A stretch of 64,000 nucleotides of DNA from Blautia faecis (GTDB lineage: Bacteria > Bacillota > Clostridia > Lachnospirales > Lachnospiraceae), in contig NZ_JAJCIA010000012.1 in NCBI RefSeq assembly GCF_020554845.1, forward strand, positions 1 through 64,000. Direction: 5' to 3'. This document shows positions 50,529 to 59,670 of this stretch, piece after piece. Within the stretch, counting starts at the first letter, position 1. The number at the start of each line of letters is the position of its first letter. Under the pieces are notes generated by a model. The model was not told the DNA's origin. It did no database searches and was given only the letters and a program-made list of their open reading frames with translations. The translations under genes were made by a program, and so were the position numbers.

Positions 50529-51986
50529 ATGAAATTATCATCCTTATTAGAGAAGTTAGAATACACCTGCGTGCAGGGGAGCACAGAGCAGGAAGTCACT
50601 GGTGTTGTTTATGATTCCAGAAAGGTAACAGACGGCTCTCTGTTTATCTGTATCAGAGGTGCTGTTGTAGATGGACATAAATTTATCCCGGATGTGACAG
50701 CAAAAGGGGCTAAAGTTCTGGTAGTAGAAGAGGAGGTTTCTGCACCGTCGGATGTTACGGTTATCCAGGTGACAGACACCAGATATGCTATGGCATTTAT
50801 TTCAGCAGCCTGGTTCGGACATCCGGCAGAGAAGCTGAAAACAATCGGAATTACCGGAACTAAGGGAAAAACTACCACTACCTATATGGTAAAATCCATT
50901 CTGGAAAATGCTGGATACAAGGTTGGTCTGATCGGTACTATTGAGGCAATTATCGGAAATAAGATAATACCTGCTTCTAATACCACACCAGAATCCTATG
51001 TAGTTCAGGAGTATTTTCACGAAATGGTGGAAGCTGGCTGTGATTGTGTGGTTATGGAAGTTTCCTCACAGGGGCTGATGCTGCATCGTACTCAGGGATT
51101 TGTGTTTGATTTTGGAATTTTTACAAATATTGAACCAGATCATATTGGTCCAAACGAGCACAAGGACTTTGACCATTATCTGTCTTGTAAAGCTATGCTT
51201 CTCAAGCAGTGCCGCGTAGGAATTGTAAACCGTGATGATGAGCATTTTGACAGAATTGTAGAGGGACATACCTGTACTCTGGAAACCTATGGCTTTTCAA
51301 AAGAAGCAGACCTTCGCGCTGAGGATGCCAGACTGATTGGCGGAAAAGGTTATCTTGGAATTTCCTATCAGCTGAAGGGGCTTATGGATTTCCCTGTTGA
51401 AATCGACATCCCAGGTAAATTCAGTATTTACAACTCTCTTACCGCTATTGCAATCTGCCGTCATTTTAAGGTTTCCCAGGAAAATATCCTGAAGGCTCTG
51501 AAGGTAGCAAAAGTAAAAGGCCGTATTGAGATGGTGAAAGTATCTGATGAATTTACTCTGATGATTGATTATGCACATAATGCAATGGCTTTGGAAAGTC
51601 TTCTTACTACATTGCGTGAGTATCATCCACACAGACTGGTCTGCCTGTTTGGTTGTGGCGGAAACCGCTCCAGGCTTCGCCGTTATGAGATGGGAGAAGT
51701 TTCCGGTCGTCTGGCAGATCTGACCATCATTACTTCTGATAATCCGCGAGATGAGGAGCCTCAGGCTATTATTGATGACATCAAGGTTGGCATGGCGAAG
51801 ACAGAAGGTAAATATGTGGAGATTCCAGACCGCAAGGAAGCAATCGCTTATGCCATCCATCACGGAGAACCAGGGGATATTGTGGTGCTGGCTGGTAAAG
51901 GTCATGAAGATTACCAGGAAATCAAAGGCAAAAAATATCCTATGGATGAGCGTGTGTTGATCGCTGATATTCTTGCTGGAAAGTAA
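50529..51986 (+). CDS. murE: UDP-MurNAc-L-Ala-D-Glu:meso-diaminopimelate ligase
   Basis: A 485-residue Mur ligase that adds the third residue of the peptidoglycan stem peptide. The ATP-binding motif is GITGTKGKTTTTYM (near residue 110); ASNTTPESYVVQ and EVSSQGLMLHRTQG follow. The DNPR motif in TSDNPRDEEPQ selects meso-diaminopimelate. The ATG at 50529 is preferred to upstream in-frame starts. It is followed by priA after three bases and opens the conserved plus-strand block. Confidence 0.96.
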   Translation: MKLSSLLEKLEYTCVQGSTEQEVTGVVYDSRKVTDGSLFICIRGAVVDGHKFIPDVTAKGAKVLVVEEEVSAPSDVTVIQVTDTRYAMAFISAAWFGHPAEKLKTIGITGTKGKTTTTYMVKSILENAGYKVGLIGTIEAIIGNKIIPASNTTPESYVVQEYFHEMVEAGCDCVVMEVSSQGLMLHRTQGFVFDFGIFTNIEPDHIGPNEHKDFDHYLSCKAMLLKQCRVGIVNRDDEHFDRIVEGHTCTLETYGFSKEADLRAEDARLIGGKGYLGISYQLKGLMDFPVEIDIPGKFSIYNSLTAIAICRHFKVSQENILKALKVAKVKGRIEMVKVSDEFTLMIDYAHNAMALESLLTTLREYHPHRLVCLFGCGGNRSRLRRYEMGEVSGRLADLTIITSDNPRDEEPQAIIDDIKVGMAKTEGKYVEIPDRKEAIAYAIHHGEPGDIVVLAGKGHEDYQEIKGKKYPMDERVLIADILAGK

Positions 51987-51989
51987 AAC

Positions 51990-54218
51990 ATGACATATGC
52001 AGATATTATTGTAGACATTTCCCATGAGAAGCTGGATAAAAGCTTTCAATATCTGGTTCCGGAGAAACTGAAGGAAGAGATACAGGTGGGAATGGTGGTT
52101 TCCATTCCATTTGGAAGAGGAAATCATGTGCGCAAGGGATATGTAGTGGGGATTTCTGGTGAGCCTAAAGTAAAGGGAATCCAGCTCAAATCTGTTGCCG
52201 GTATTGAAAATGATCAGGAAACCACAGAATCCAGGCTGATCGCGCTGGCAGGGTGGATGAAAGAAAATTACGGCTCTACCATGATCCAGGCTCTGAAAAC
52301 AGTTCTTCCTATTCAGAAAAAGATGAAAGCCCAGGAAAAAAGGTGGATAACCCTTCTGATTTCCAGAGAAGATGGGGAAAAGCTTCTGGAAGAGCTTAGC
52401 ATGACCAGATTTAAAGCACGTATCCGCCTTCTGGAAGCACTCTTGCAGAATGAAAATGGGAAAATTGAGACTGCCTGGGCTTCAAAGGAGCTTGGCACTA
52501 CGGCTTCTGTCCTGAGATATTTTGAAGAACAGGGGATTGCTTCTGTGGAGTCAGATGAAGTGTATAGAAATGCAGTTGCAGATGCAGAGAATATTCCGCA
52601 TGTGGCACCAGCAGTATTAAGTATATCCCAGCAAATGGCTGTGAATCAGATCTTATCAGAATGGGAACACCCGGATCCGAGACCGGTTCTTCTTCACGGA
52701 GTTACCGGCAGTGGAAAAACGGAAGTATATATGGAGCTGATCGATAAGGTGATAAAGGAAGGCGGTCAGGCAATCGTGCTGATTCCGGAAATTGCGCTGA
52801 CTTATCAGACTGTACGGCGATTTTATGGTCGTTTTGGTGATAAGGTGTCGGTAATTAACTCCAGACTTTCCCTGGGAGAGCGTTATGACCAGTTTAAAAG
52901 AGCCAAACAGGGAGAACTGCAGGTTATGGTGGGACCCCGTTCAGCACTTTTTACTCCTTTTGGAAAGCTGAGGCTGATCATTATTGATGAGGAGCATGAA
53001 TCTTCTTATAAAAGTGAAAACAGTCCAAGGTATCACGCCCGGGAAACGGCTATCCACAGAGCAAAGCTGGAAGGCGCAAGAGTAATTCTTGGTTCTGCAA
53101 CTCCATCTATGGAAGCGTATTACAGGGCGAAAGAAGGAGAATATGTCCTTGTAAAGCTGGAAGCCAGATTTGAAGAAAGACCTCTTCCCAGGGTATCAAT
53201 TATTGACATGAGGGAACAACTAAAAAAAGGAAACCGCCTTGCCCTCAGTCTGGAACTGAGAGAAGACCTGAGCCAGTGCCTGAAAAAAGGGGAGCAGGCC
53301 ATGTTGTTTCTCAACCGCCGTGGCTACGCAGGGTTTGTTTCATGCCGTTCCTGCGGTCATGTAATGAAATGTCCTCACTGTGACGTTTCCTTAAGTGAGC
53401 ATAATGGCAGAAAGCTGATCTGTCATTATTGTGGTTATGAAACTGTGAAACCGGACAAATGTCCAGTCTGTTCTTCCCCATATATAGGCGGTTTTAAAGC
53501 GGGAACCCAGCAGATCCAGCAGGTGGTAGAAAAAGAATTTCCAGAGGCAAGAGTTCTTCGAATGGATTACGACACTACAAGAGCTAAGGGAAGCTATGAA
53601 AAAATTCTGTCTGCTTTTTCCAGGCATGAGGCCGATATTTTGATTGGAACCCAGATGATCGTCAAGGGACATGATTTCCCGGATGTTACTCTTGTGGGGA
53701 TCCTTGCTGCAGATTTATCCCTGAATGCTGATGATTATCGCAGTGGTGAGCGCACTTTTCAGCTTCTTACCCAGGCGGTGGGACGAGCAGGAAGAGGAAG
53801 GAAAGAAGGCCATGCCTTGATCCAGACTTATAGTCCGGATCATTACAGCATACAGACAGCTGCAAAGCAGGATTACGAAGAATTTTACCAGGAAGAGATG
53901 GGATACCGTCTTCTTATGGATTATCCCCCGGCTGCCCATATGATGGCAGTGCTTGGTTCTTCGGAGGATGAGAAGCTTCTTGAGACAGCCATGCACTATC
54001 TTGGTCTGTTTACAGGAAAAATATATGCGGGAAAAGATCTTCATGTGATCGGTCCCGCCCCTGCGTCTGTAGGGAAAGTAAAGGATGTATACAGAAGAGT
54101 ACTTTATCTGAAACATGAGAATTATGATCTGCTTGTCCGAATAAAGGACAGGCTGGAGGAATATATAGAAATCAATTCCGGCTTCAGAAAAGTTAATATA
54201 CAATTTGATTTTTCATAA
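51990..54218 (+). CDS. priA: Primosomal replication-restart helicase PriA
   Basis: A 742-residue superfamily 2 helicase. It has the N-terminal DNA-binding domain (YADIIVDISHEKLDKSFQYL), Walker A GVTGSGKTE (near residue 238), Walker B IIIDEEHESSYK, and eight zinc-binding cysteines arranged as CRSCGHVMKCPHC and CHYCG through CPVC (about residues 452-492). GTQMIVKGHDFPDVTLVG and QAVGRAGRG complete the helicase core. It reloads the replisome at stalled forks. Confidence 0.97.
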   Translation: MTYADIIVDISHEKLDKSFQYLVPEKLKEEIQVGMVVSIPFGRGNHVRKGYVVGISGEPKVKGIQLKSVAGIENDQETTESRLIALAGWMKENYGSTMIQALKTVLPIQKKMKAQEKRWITLLISREDGEKLLEELSMTRFKARIRLLEALLQNENGKIETAWASKELGTTASVLRYFEEQGIASVESDEVYRNAVADAENIPHVAPAVLSISQQMAVNQILSEWEHPDPRPVLLHGVTGSGKTEVYMELIDKVIKEGGQAIVLIPEIALTYQTVRRFYGRFGDKVSVINSRLSLGERYDQFKRAKQGELQVMVGPRSALFTPFGKLRLIIIDEEHESSYKSENSPRYHARETAIHRAKLEGARVILGSATPSMEAYYRAKEGEYVLVKLEARFEERPLPRVSIIDMREQLKKGNRLALSLELREDLSQCLKKGEQAMLFLNRRGYAGFVSCRSCGHVMKCPHCDVSLSEHNGRKLICHYCGYETVKPDKCPVCSSPYIGGFKAGTQQIQQVVEKEFPEARVLRMDYDTTRAKGSYEKILSAFSRHEADILIGTQMIVKGHDFPDVTLVGILAADLSLNADDYRSGERTFQLLTQAVGRAGRGRKEGHALIQTYSPDHYSIQTAAKQDYEEFYQEEMGYRLLMDYPPAAHMMAVLGSSEDEKLLETAMHYLGLFTGKIYAGKDLHVIGPAPASVGKVKDVYRRVLYLKHENYDLLVRIKDRLEEYIEINSGFRKVNIQFDFS

Positions 54219-54311
54219 GGCGAAATACCGGAAATAAAGGGCTGCGTTAAGGTGCAGGGCTTTGAAACAACGGGTATTTCCAAATTCAAAGATAAAGGAG
54301 ATAACACAGAG

Positions 54312-54794
54312 ATGGCACTTAGAACAATCAGAACAGAGGGAGATTCCGTTTTGGAAAAAATCTGCAGACCAGTAGAGAAAATCGACAAACGTACAAAGGA
54401 TCTGGTAGGAGACATGCTGGAAACCATGTATGACGCATGCGGTGTTGGCCTTGCAGCTCCCCAGGTGGGTATATTAAAGAGAATCGTAGTGATCGATATT
54501 GGAGATGGTCCAATTATTCTTATCAATCCGGAAATTCTTATGACATCCGGTGAGCAGACAGGCGAGGAGGGATGTTTAAGTGTTCCGGGAATGTCCGGTC
54601 AGGTTACCCGCCCAAATTATGTGAAGGTAAAAGCTCTTGATATGGATATGAATGAGCAGATATATGAAGGAGAAGGACTCCTTGCCCGTGCATTTTGTCA
54701 TGAGCTGGATCATCTTGACGGAAAAATGTACACACGTCTGGTTGAAGGTGAATTACATCATGTAAGTTATGACAATGAGGAGGAAGAGGAATAA
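54312..54794 (+). CDS. def: Peptide deformylase
   Basis: A 160-residue metalloenzyme removing the formyl group from nascent proteins. Its three motifs are [14 protein letters not shown] and HELDH. The ATG at 54312 lies within a longer open frame and follows AAAGGAG. It ends with an acidic tail. fmt starts at the base after its stop, so formylation and deformylation genes are adjacent. Confidence 0.96.
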   Translation: MALRTIRTEGDSVLEKICRPVEKIDKRTKDLVGDMLETMYDACGVGLAAPQVGILKRIVVIDIGDGPIILINPEILMTSGEQTGEEGCLSVPGMSGQVTRPNYVKVKALDMDMNEQIYEGEGLLARAFCHELDHLDGKMYTRLVEGELHHVSYDNEEEEE

Positions 54795-55751
54795 ATGAAA
54801 ATTGTTTATATGGGAACGCCGGATTTTGCAGTTAATCCCCTTCATGCACTGGCTGAAGCTGGCTATGAGGTGACAGGTGTTGTGACCCAGCCGGATAAGC
54901 CGAAGGGAAGGGGAAAGAGCATGCTTCCCACTCCTGTAAAGGAAGAGGCATTGAAACATGGGTTCCCGGTTTACCAGCCTGTGAAGGTACGCGATCCGGA
55001 ATTTTTACAGGTTCTTGAGAAACTGGATCCCGATATTATTGTGGTAGCTGCCTTTGGACAGATCATTCCCAAAAGCATTCTGGAGCTTCCGAAATACGGA
55101 TGTATTAACATCCATGCATCCCTGCTTCCGAAATACCGCGGTGCAGCTCCTATTCAGCAGGCAGTTATTGATGGGGAAAAGGAGTCAGGTGTTACGATCA
55201 TGAGAATGGGAACAGGTCTTGATACAGGAGATATGATCTCAAGGATCGTAGTGCCGATTGCAAAAGATGAGACGGGCGGAACTCTGTTTGATAAGCTTGC
55301 AGAAGCAGGAGCGAAGCTTCTTGTTGAGACATTGCCTCACATTTTTGATGGCACAGCTGTTTACGAGAAACAGCCGGAGGAAAGCCCTACTCCATATGCC
55401 GGTATGATCACCAAACAGATGGGATTGATCAATTTTGGGAAATCAGCCGCGGAACTGGAAAGACTGGTGCGAGGTTTAAACCCGTGGCCAAGCGCATTTA
55501 CCTTCTGGAATGGAAAAACTTTGAAGGTATGGGAAAGCTTTGTAGTAAAAAGTGAAGAAGCTGGCACAGAAAAGCCAGAACCTGGAACAGTAGTAAAAAC
55601 GGACAAAAAAGGAATTTACGTGGCTTGCGGTGAGGATGTTCTGGTACTTTCACAGGTACAGTTAGAAGGAAAAAAGAGAATGGATGCGGATGCATTCCTT
55701 CGAGGATGTCATATAGAAACCGGAAGCAGATTCACAGATAAAAAGGAGTGA
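54795..55751 (+). CDS. fmt: Methionyl-tRNA formyltransferase
   Basis: A 318-residue enzyme. It begins KIVYMGTPDFAVNPLHAL, has the formyl-tetrahydrofolate site CINIHASLLPKYRGAAPIQQ and GVTIMRMGTGLDTGDM, and a C-terminal tRNA-binding domain containing RGLNPWPSAFTFW. It supplies the initiator tRNA. Immediately downstream of def. Confidence 0.97.
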   Translation: MKIVYMGTPDFAVNPLHALAEAGYEVTGVVTQPDKPKGRGKSMLPTPVKEEALKHGFPVYQPVKVRDPEFLQVLEKLDPDIIVVAAFGQIIPKSILELPKYGCINIHASLLPKYRGAAPIQQAVIDGEKESGVTIMRMGTGLDTGDMISRIVVPIAKDETGGTLFDKLAEAGAKLLVETLPHIFDGTAVYEKQPEESPTPYAGMITKQMGLINFGKSAAELERLVRGLNPWPSAFTFWNGKTLKVWESFVVKSEEAGTEKPEPGTVVKTDKKGIYVACGEDVLVLSQVQLEGKKRMDADAFLRGCHIETGSRFTDKKE

Positions 55752-55755
55752 TCTT

Positions 55756-56469
55756 ATGTACGGATATGGATATCCTTATGGATTTTATGTTGATCCTACT
55801 TATGTATTGCTGATCATTGGAATGGTGCTGGCACTGGCTGCATCTGGAAAGATGAAAAGCACTTTTGCACGTTATCAGCAGGTGCGCAGCCATTCAGGTC
55901 TTACAGGAGCTCAGACTGCCCAGAGGATTTTAAATGCAGCCGGAATTTACGACGTAACGATTGTTCCAATTTCCGGAAGCCTTACAGATCATTATGATCC
56001 GAGAACAAAGAGGCTGGCACTTTCACAGGACGTATATGGAAGAACTTCTGTGGCAGCTGTATGTGTCGCTGCCCATGAGTGTGGTCATGCCATTCAGCAC
56101 AATATAAATTATGCACCGCTGAATATCCGTTCAGCTATTGTTCCGGTGGCAAATATCGGATCTTCCCTTTCCTGGCCGATTTTTCTTCTGGGACTGATCT
56201 TTTCCATACCGGCACTTACAACTGTAGGAATTGTGCTGTTTTCACTGGCGGTACTGTTTCAGCTTGTAACACTTCCGGTAGAATTCAATGCTTCCTCAAG
56301 AGCTTTAAAAATGCTGGAAAGCACAGGAATTTTAAGCCGTGAGGAAAACAAAGGTGCGAAGAAGGTTCTTACAGCGGCAGCCCTTACTTATGTAGCAGCT
56401 CTTGCTTCTTCCATTTTACAGCTTCTGAGACTGCTCATACTTTCCGGAGGTAGAAGACGGGATGATTAA
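55756..56469 (+). CDS. Membrane zinc metallopeptidase (YugP family)
   Basis: A 237-residue protein with three to four membrane segments and the zinc motif AAHECGHAIQH (near residues 111-121). The DPTYVLLIIGMVLALAAS N-terminus and LSQDVYGRTSVAAVCVA segment match the YugP-type neutral zinc metallopeptidases. It often lies between fmt and rsmB in clostridia. Substrate unknown. It overlaps rsmB by eight bases. Confidence 0.9.
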   Translation: MYGYGYPYGFYVDPTYVLLIIGMVLALAASGKMKSTFARYQQVRSHSGLTGAQTAQRILNAAGIYDVTIVPISGSLTDHYDPRTKRLALSQDVYGRTSVAAVCVAAHECGHAIQHNINYAPLNIRSAIVPVANIGSSLSWPIFLLGLIFSIPALTTVGIVLFSLAVLFQLVTLPVEFNASSRALKMLESTGILSREENKGAKKVLTAAALTYVAALASSILQLLRLLILSGGRRRDD

Positions 56470-57811
56470 CGGAATCAATTCCAGGGAGATGATCCTGGAA
56501 ATTTTACTTGAAATCGAAGAGGGCGAGCATAGCCACGTGGCAATTCGGAATGCCCTTTCCAAATATCAGTTCCTTCCCAAACAGGACCGGGCATTTATTA
56601 CCCGTGTCTGTGAAGGAACGCTGGAATACCGGATTCAGATTGATTACATTATCAATTCTTTTTCCAAGGTGACAGTTGATAAGATGAAGCCTGCAATCCG
56701 GGAAATTTTAAGAAGTGCAGTATATCAGCTGAAATACATGGATAGTGTGCCAGACAGCGCAGTGTGCAATGAGGCTGTGAAGCTGGCGCAAAGAAAAGGT
56801 TTTTATAATCTGAAGCCTTTTGTAAATGGTGTTCTTCGTACCATAGCCCGGGAAATGGATCAGGTCCGGTTCCCTCAAAAAGAAGATGATCTGTTGAAAT
56901 ATCTTTCTGTAAAGTATTCCATGCCAGAGGTGCTGGTAACCAGGTGGCTGGAAGCCTATGGAGAAGAAACAACAGAGAAGATACTGGCGGATTTTCTTAT
57001 GGAACATCCTCTTACCATCAGATGCCGGACTTATCTGAATTCCAAGGAAGAGGTTATAAAAAGCCTGGAAAGTCAGGGCGTTCATGTAGCGCCTGCTCCA
57101 TATCTGCCTTATGCATACAGCATTTCTGAATTTAACCATATTCTTGCACTGGATGCTTTTATCAAGGGTAAAATCGTCGTGCAGGATGTAAGTTCCATGC
57201 TGGTTGCGGAGGTTGCAGATCCGAAGAAGGGCGATTACGTTATTGACGTGTGTGCTGCGCCAGGTGGAAAGAGTCTTCATATGGGAGACAAGATGGAGGG
57301 ATATGGAACGGTAGATGCAAGAGATGTAAGCCAGTATAAAGTCAATCTGATCGAGGAAAATATCCAACGTACCAATTCTATTAATGTACAGGCAAGAGTG
57401 CAGGATGCTACTATTTTTGATCAGGATTCAGAACTGCTTGCAGATGTTGTAATTGCAGATGTACCTTGTTCCGGGTATGGAGTGATCGGCAAGAAGCCGG
57501 AAATCAAATACCGTGTTACGCCACAGAAACAGGATGAAATAGTGATTCTGCAGAGAACCATTCTGGATCGCGCAGCAAACTATGTGAAGCCAAGAGGAGA
57601 GCTGATCTTCAGTACCTGTACCATTGCAAAAGAAGAAAACGAAGAGAACATGATGTGGTTTTTGAATAATTATCCATTTAAGCTGGAGAGCCTGGATCCT
57701 TATCTTCCAGAGGAGCTGCACTCAGAGACAACTGCACTTGGATATCTGCAGCTGCTTCCTGGAGTACATAAGACAGACGGCTTCTTTATTGCGAAATTCA
57801 GAAGAAAATAG
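56462..57811 (+). CDS. rsmB: 16S rRNA m5C967 methyltransferase
   Basis: A 449-residue protein. The N-terminal NusB-like RNA-binding domain (about 1-140) is followed by a SAM methyltransferase with DVCAAPGGKSLHMGDKM and the catalytic cysteines in VPCSGYGVIGKKPEIKYR and STCTIAKEENE. Modifies C967 of 16S rRNA. It is overlapped by the protease gene and followed by rlmN. Confidence 0.96.
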   Translation: MINGINSREMILEILLEIEEGEHSHVAIRNALSKYQFLPKQDRAFITRVCEGTLEYRIQIDYIINSFSKVTVDKMKPAIREILRSAVYQLKYMDSVPDSAVCNEAVKLAQRKGFYNLKPFVNGVLRTIAREMDQVRFPQKEDDLLKYLSVKYSMPEVLVTRWLEAYGEETTEKILADFLMEHPLTIRCRTYLNSKEEVIKSLESQGVHVAPAPYLPYAYSISEFNHILALDAFIKGKIVVQDVSSMLVAEVADPKKGDYVIDVCAAPGGKSLHMGDKMEGYGTVDARDVSQYKVNLIEENIQRTNSINVQARVQDATIFDQDSELLADVVIADVPCSGYGVIGKKPEIKYRVTPQKQDEIVILQRTILDRAANYVKPRGELIFSTCTIAKEENEENMMWFLNNYPFKLESLDPYLPEELHSETTALGYLQLLPGVHKTDGFFIAKFRRK

Positions 57812-57821
57812 GAATATAAAT

Positions 57822-58862
57822 ATGACAGACATTAAGTCGATGACGAAAGACGAACTGAAAAATCTGATGACCGAACTGGGAGAGAAACCCTTTCGGGCAA
57901 AGCAGATCTACAGCTGGTTACATGAACATCTGGTAACCTCTTATGATGAGATGGGAAACATACCAGGAAAATTAAAAGAAAAACTGAAAGACTATCCCAT
58001 AGCGGCATTGGAAATGGTGGATGAACAGGTTTCTGCCATTGACGGCACAAGAAAGTATCTGTTCCGCCTTTCTGATGGAAATGTGATCGAGAGTGTTCTT
58101 ATGCGTTATAAGCATGGAAATTCCGTATGTATTTCGTCACAGGTAGGCTGTAAAATGGGGTGCCGTTTTTGTGCTTCCACTATTGGAGGCTGGACAAGAA
58201 ACCTTCTTCCTTCGGAAATGCTGGATCAGATTTACAGGATCCAGAGCATAACGGGAGAGCGGGTATCTAATGTAGTAGTAATGGGAACTGGCGAACCTAT
58301 GGATAATTATGATCATATTGTACGCTTTGTACATCTGCTTTCCGATGAAAATGGTCTTAACATCAGCCAGAGGAATATCACCGTATCGACCTGCGGAATT
58401 GTTCCAAAAATTTATGAGCTTGCAAAGGAAAAACTGCAGATTACCCTTGCCCTGTCTCTGCATGCACCAAATGATGAAAAAAGACAGGAACTTATGCCTA
58501 TTGCACAGCGGTACAGTATGGACGAAGTCCTGGATGCATGCCGCAATTATTTTCAGGAGACTGGCAGGAGAATTACTTTTGAATACAGTCTTGTGGCTGG
58601 TGTTAATGACAGTGACGAAGATGCAAGAGAGCTGAGCAGCAGAATCCATGATATTAACTGTCATGTAAATCTAATTCCGGTAAACCCTATTAAGGAGCGT
58701 TCTTACAGGCGTTCTACGCATCAGGCTGTAGAGAATTTTAAAATAAAACTTGAAAAATGCGGAATTAATGTTACTATTAGAAGGGAAATGGGCAGTGACA
58801 TAGACGGTGCCTGTGGACAATTACGAAAAAGTTATATAGAAAAAAGTTACGATCCGCAGTAA
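57822..58862 (+). CDS. rlmN: 23S rRNA m2A2503/tRNA m2A37 methyltransferase, radical SAM
   Basis: A 346-residue radical SAM enzyme. The cluster motif is CKMGCRFCAST (near residues 110-120). GTGEPMDNYD, the substrate-binding STCGIVPKIYEL, and a C-terminal conserved cysteine in DIDGACGQLR are in place. It methylates A2503 of 23S rRNA. The start at 57822 follows GGAATATAAAT, a weak ribosome site. Confidence 0.96.
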   Translation: MTDIKSMTKDELKNLMTELGEKPFRAKQIYSWLHEHLVTSYDEMGNIPGKLKEKLKDYPIAALEMVDEQVSAIDGTRKYLFRLSDGNVIESVLMRYKHGNSVCISSQVGCKMGCRFCASTIGGWTRNLLPSEMLDQIYRIQSITGERVSNVVVMGTGEPMDNYDHIVRFVHLLSDENGLNISQRNITVSTCGIVPKIYELAKEKLQITLALSLHAPNDEKRQELMPIAQRYSMDEVLDACRNYFQETGRRITFEYSLVAGVNDSDEDARELSSRIHDINCHVNLIPVNPIKERSYRRSTHQAVENFKIKLEKCGINVTIRREMGSDIDGACGQLRKSYIEKSYDPQ

Positions 58863-58923
58863 CGAAAAACTGGTGTTTCTATGTTGAACAACAGTACGAA
58901 AAGGACAGAAAGCGAGAAGTGAC

Positions 58924-59670
58924 ATGAGGGTATATTCAGCTACGAATATAGGAATGAAGCGGAAGATGAACCAGGATTATGTGTTCGCTTCCCAGGACAC
59001 AGTTGGAAATCTCCCGAACCTCTTTGCTGTTGCTGATGGAATGGGAGGACACAATGCAGGTGATTATGCGTCCTCTCACGCGGTCAGGATACTGGTAGAT
59101 GAAATCAGGGAGGATACGGATTATAATCCTGTAAAGGTAATCCGTCATGCCATTGAGACTGCGAACACAGAAATTATAGAACAGGCGCAGAAGGATGAGA
59201 AGCTTCGTGGAATGGGAACTACTATGGTAGTAGCCACCATTGTAGGTCAGTATGCTTATGTTGCCAATGTGGGAGACAGCAGACTATATGTGGTGGATAA
59301 ACAGCTGAGGCAGATTACCAGGGATCATTCACTGGTTCAGGAAATGGTAAGAATGGGTGAAATCACTGCTGAGGAGGCAAGAAATCATCCGGATAAAAAC
59401 ATTATCACCAGAGCTCTGGGAGCAGAAAAAACTGTAGACGTGGATTTCTTTGATATGCGTCTGGAACCGGGAAGTACGATCCTGATGTGTTCCGATGGTC
59501 TCAGCAATATGGTGGAAGACAAAAAAATGGAAGAAATCATATTGAATTCTGATGAGGATATCACCTGGAAGGGAAATACTCTTATCCAGGAAGCCAACAA
59601 CAACGGCGGCAAGGATAACATTGCAATCATATTGATAGAACCATTCACGAATGAGGTGGAAACATGTTAA
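58924..59670 (+). CDS. prpC: PP2C-type Ser/Thr phosphatase
   Basis: A 248-residue metal-dependent phosphatase reversing the partner kinase. Metal ligands are in NQDYVFA, ADGMGGHNAGDYAS, VGDSRLYV, CSDGLSNMVED and GGKDNIAIIL. The start codon is ATG after AAAGCGAGAAGTGAC. It overlaps the kinase gene by seven bases, ensuring coupled expression. Confidence 0.95.
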   Translation: MRVYSATNIGMKRKMNQDYVFASQDTVGNLPNLFAVADGMGGHNAGDYASSHAVRILVDEIREDTDYNPVKVIRHAIETANTEIIEQAQKDEKLRGMGTTMVVATIVGQYAYVANVGDSRLYVVDKQLRQITRDHSLVQEMVRMGEITAEEARNHPDKNIITRALGAEKTVDVDFFDMRLEPGSTILMCSDGLSNMVEDKKMEEIILNSDEDITWKGNTLIQEANNNGGKDNIAIILIEPFTNEVETC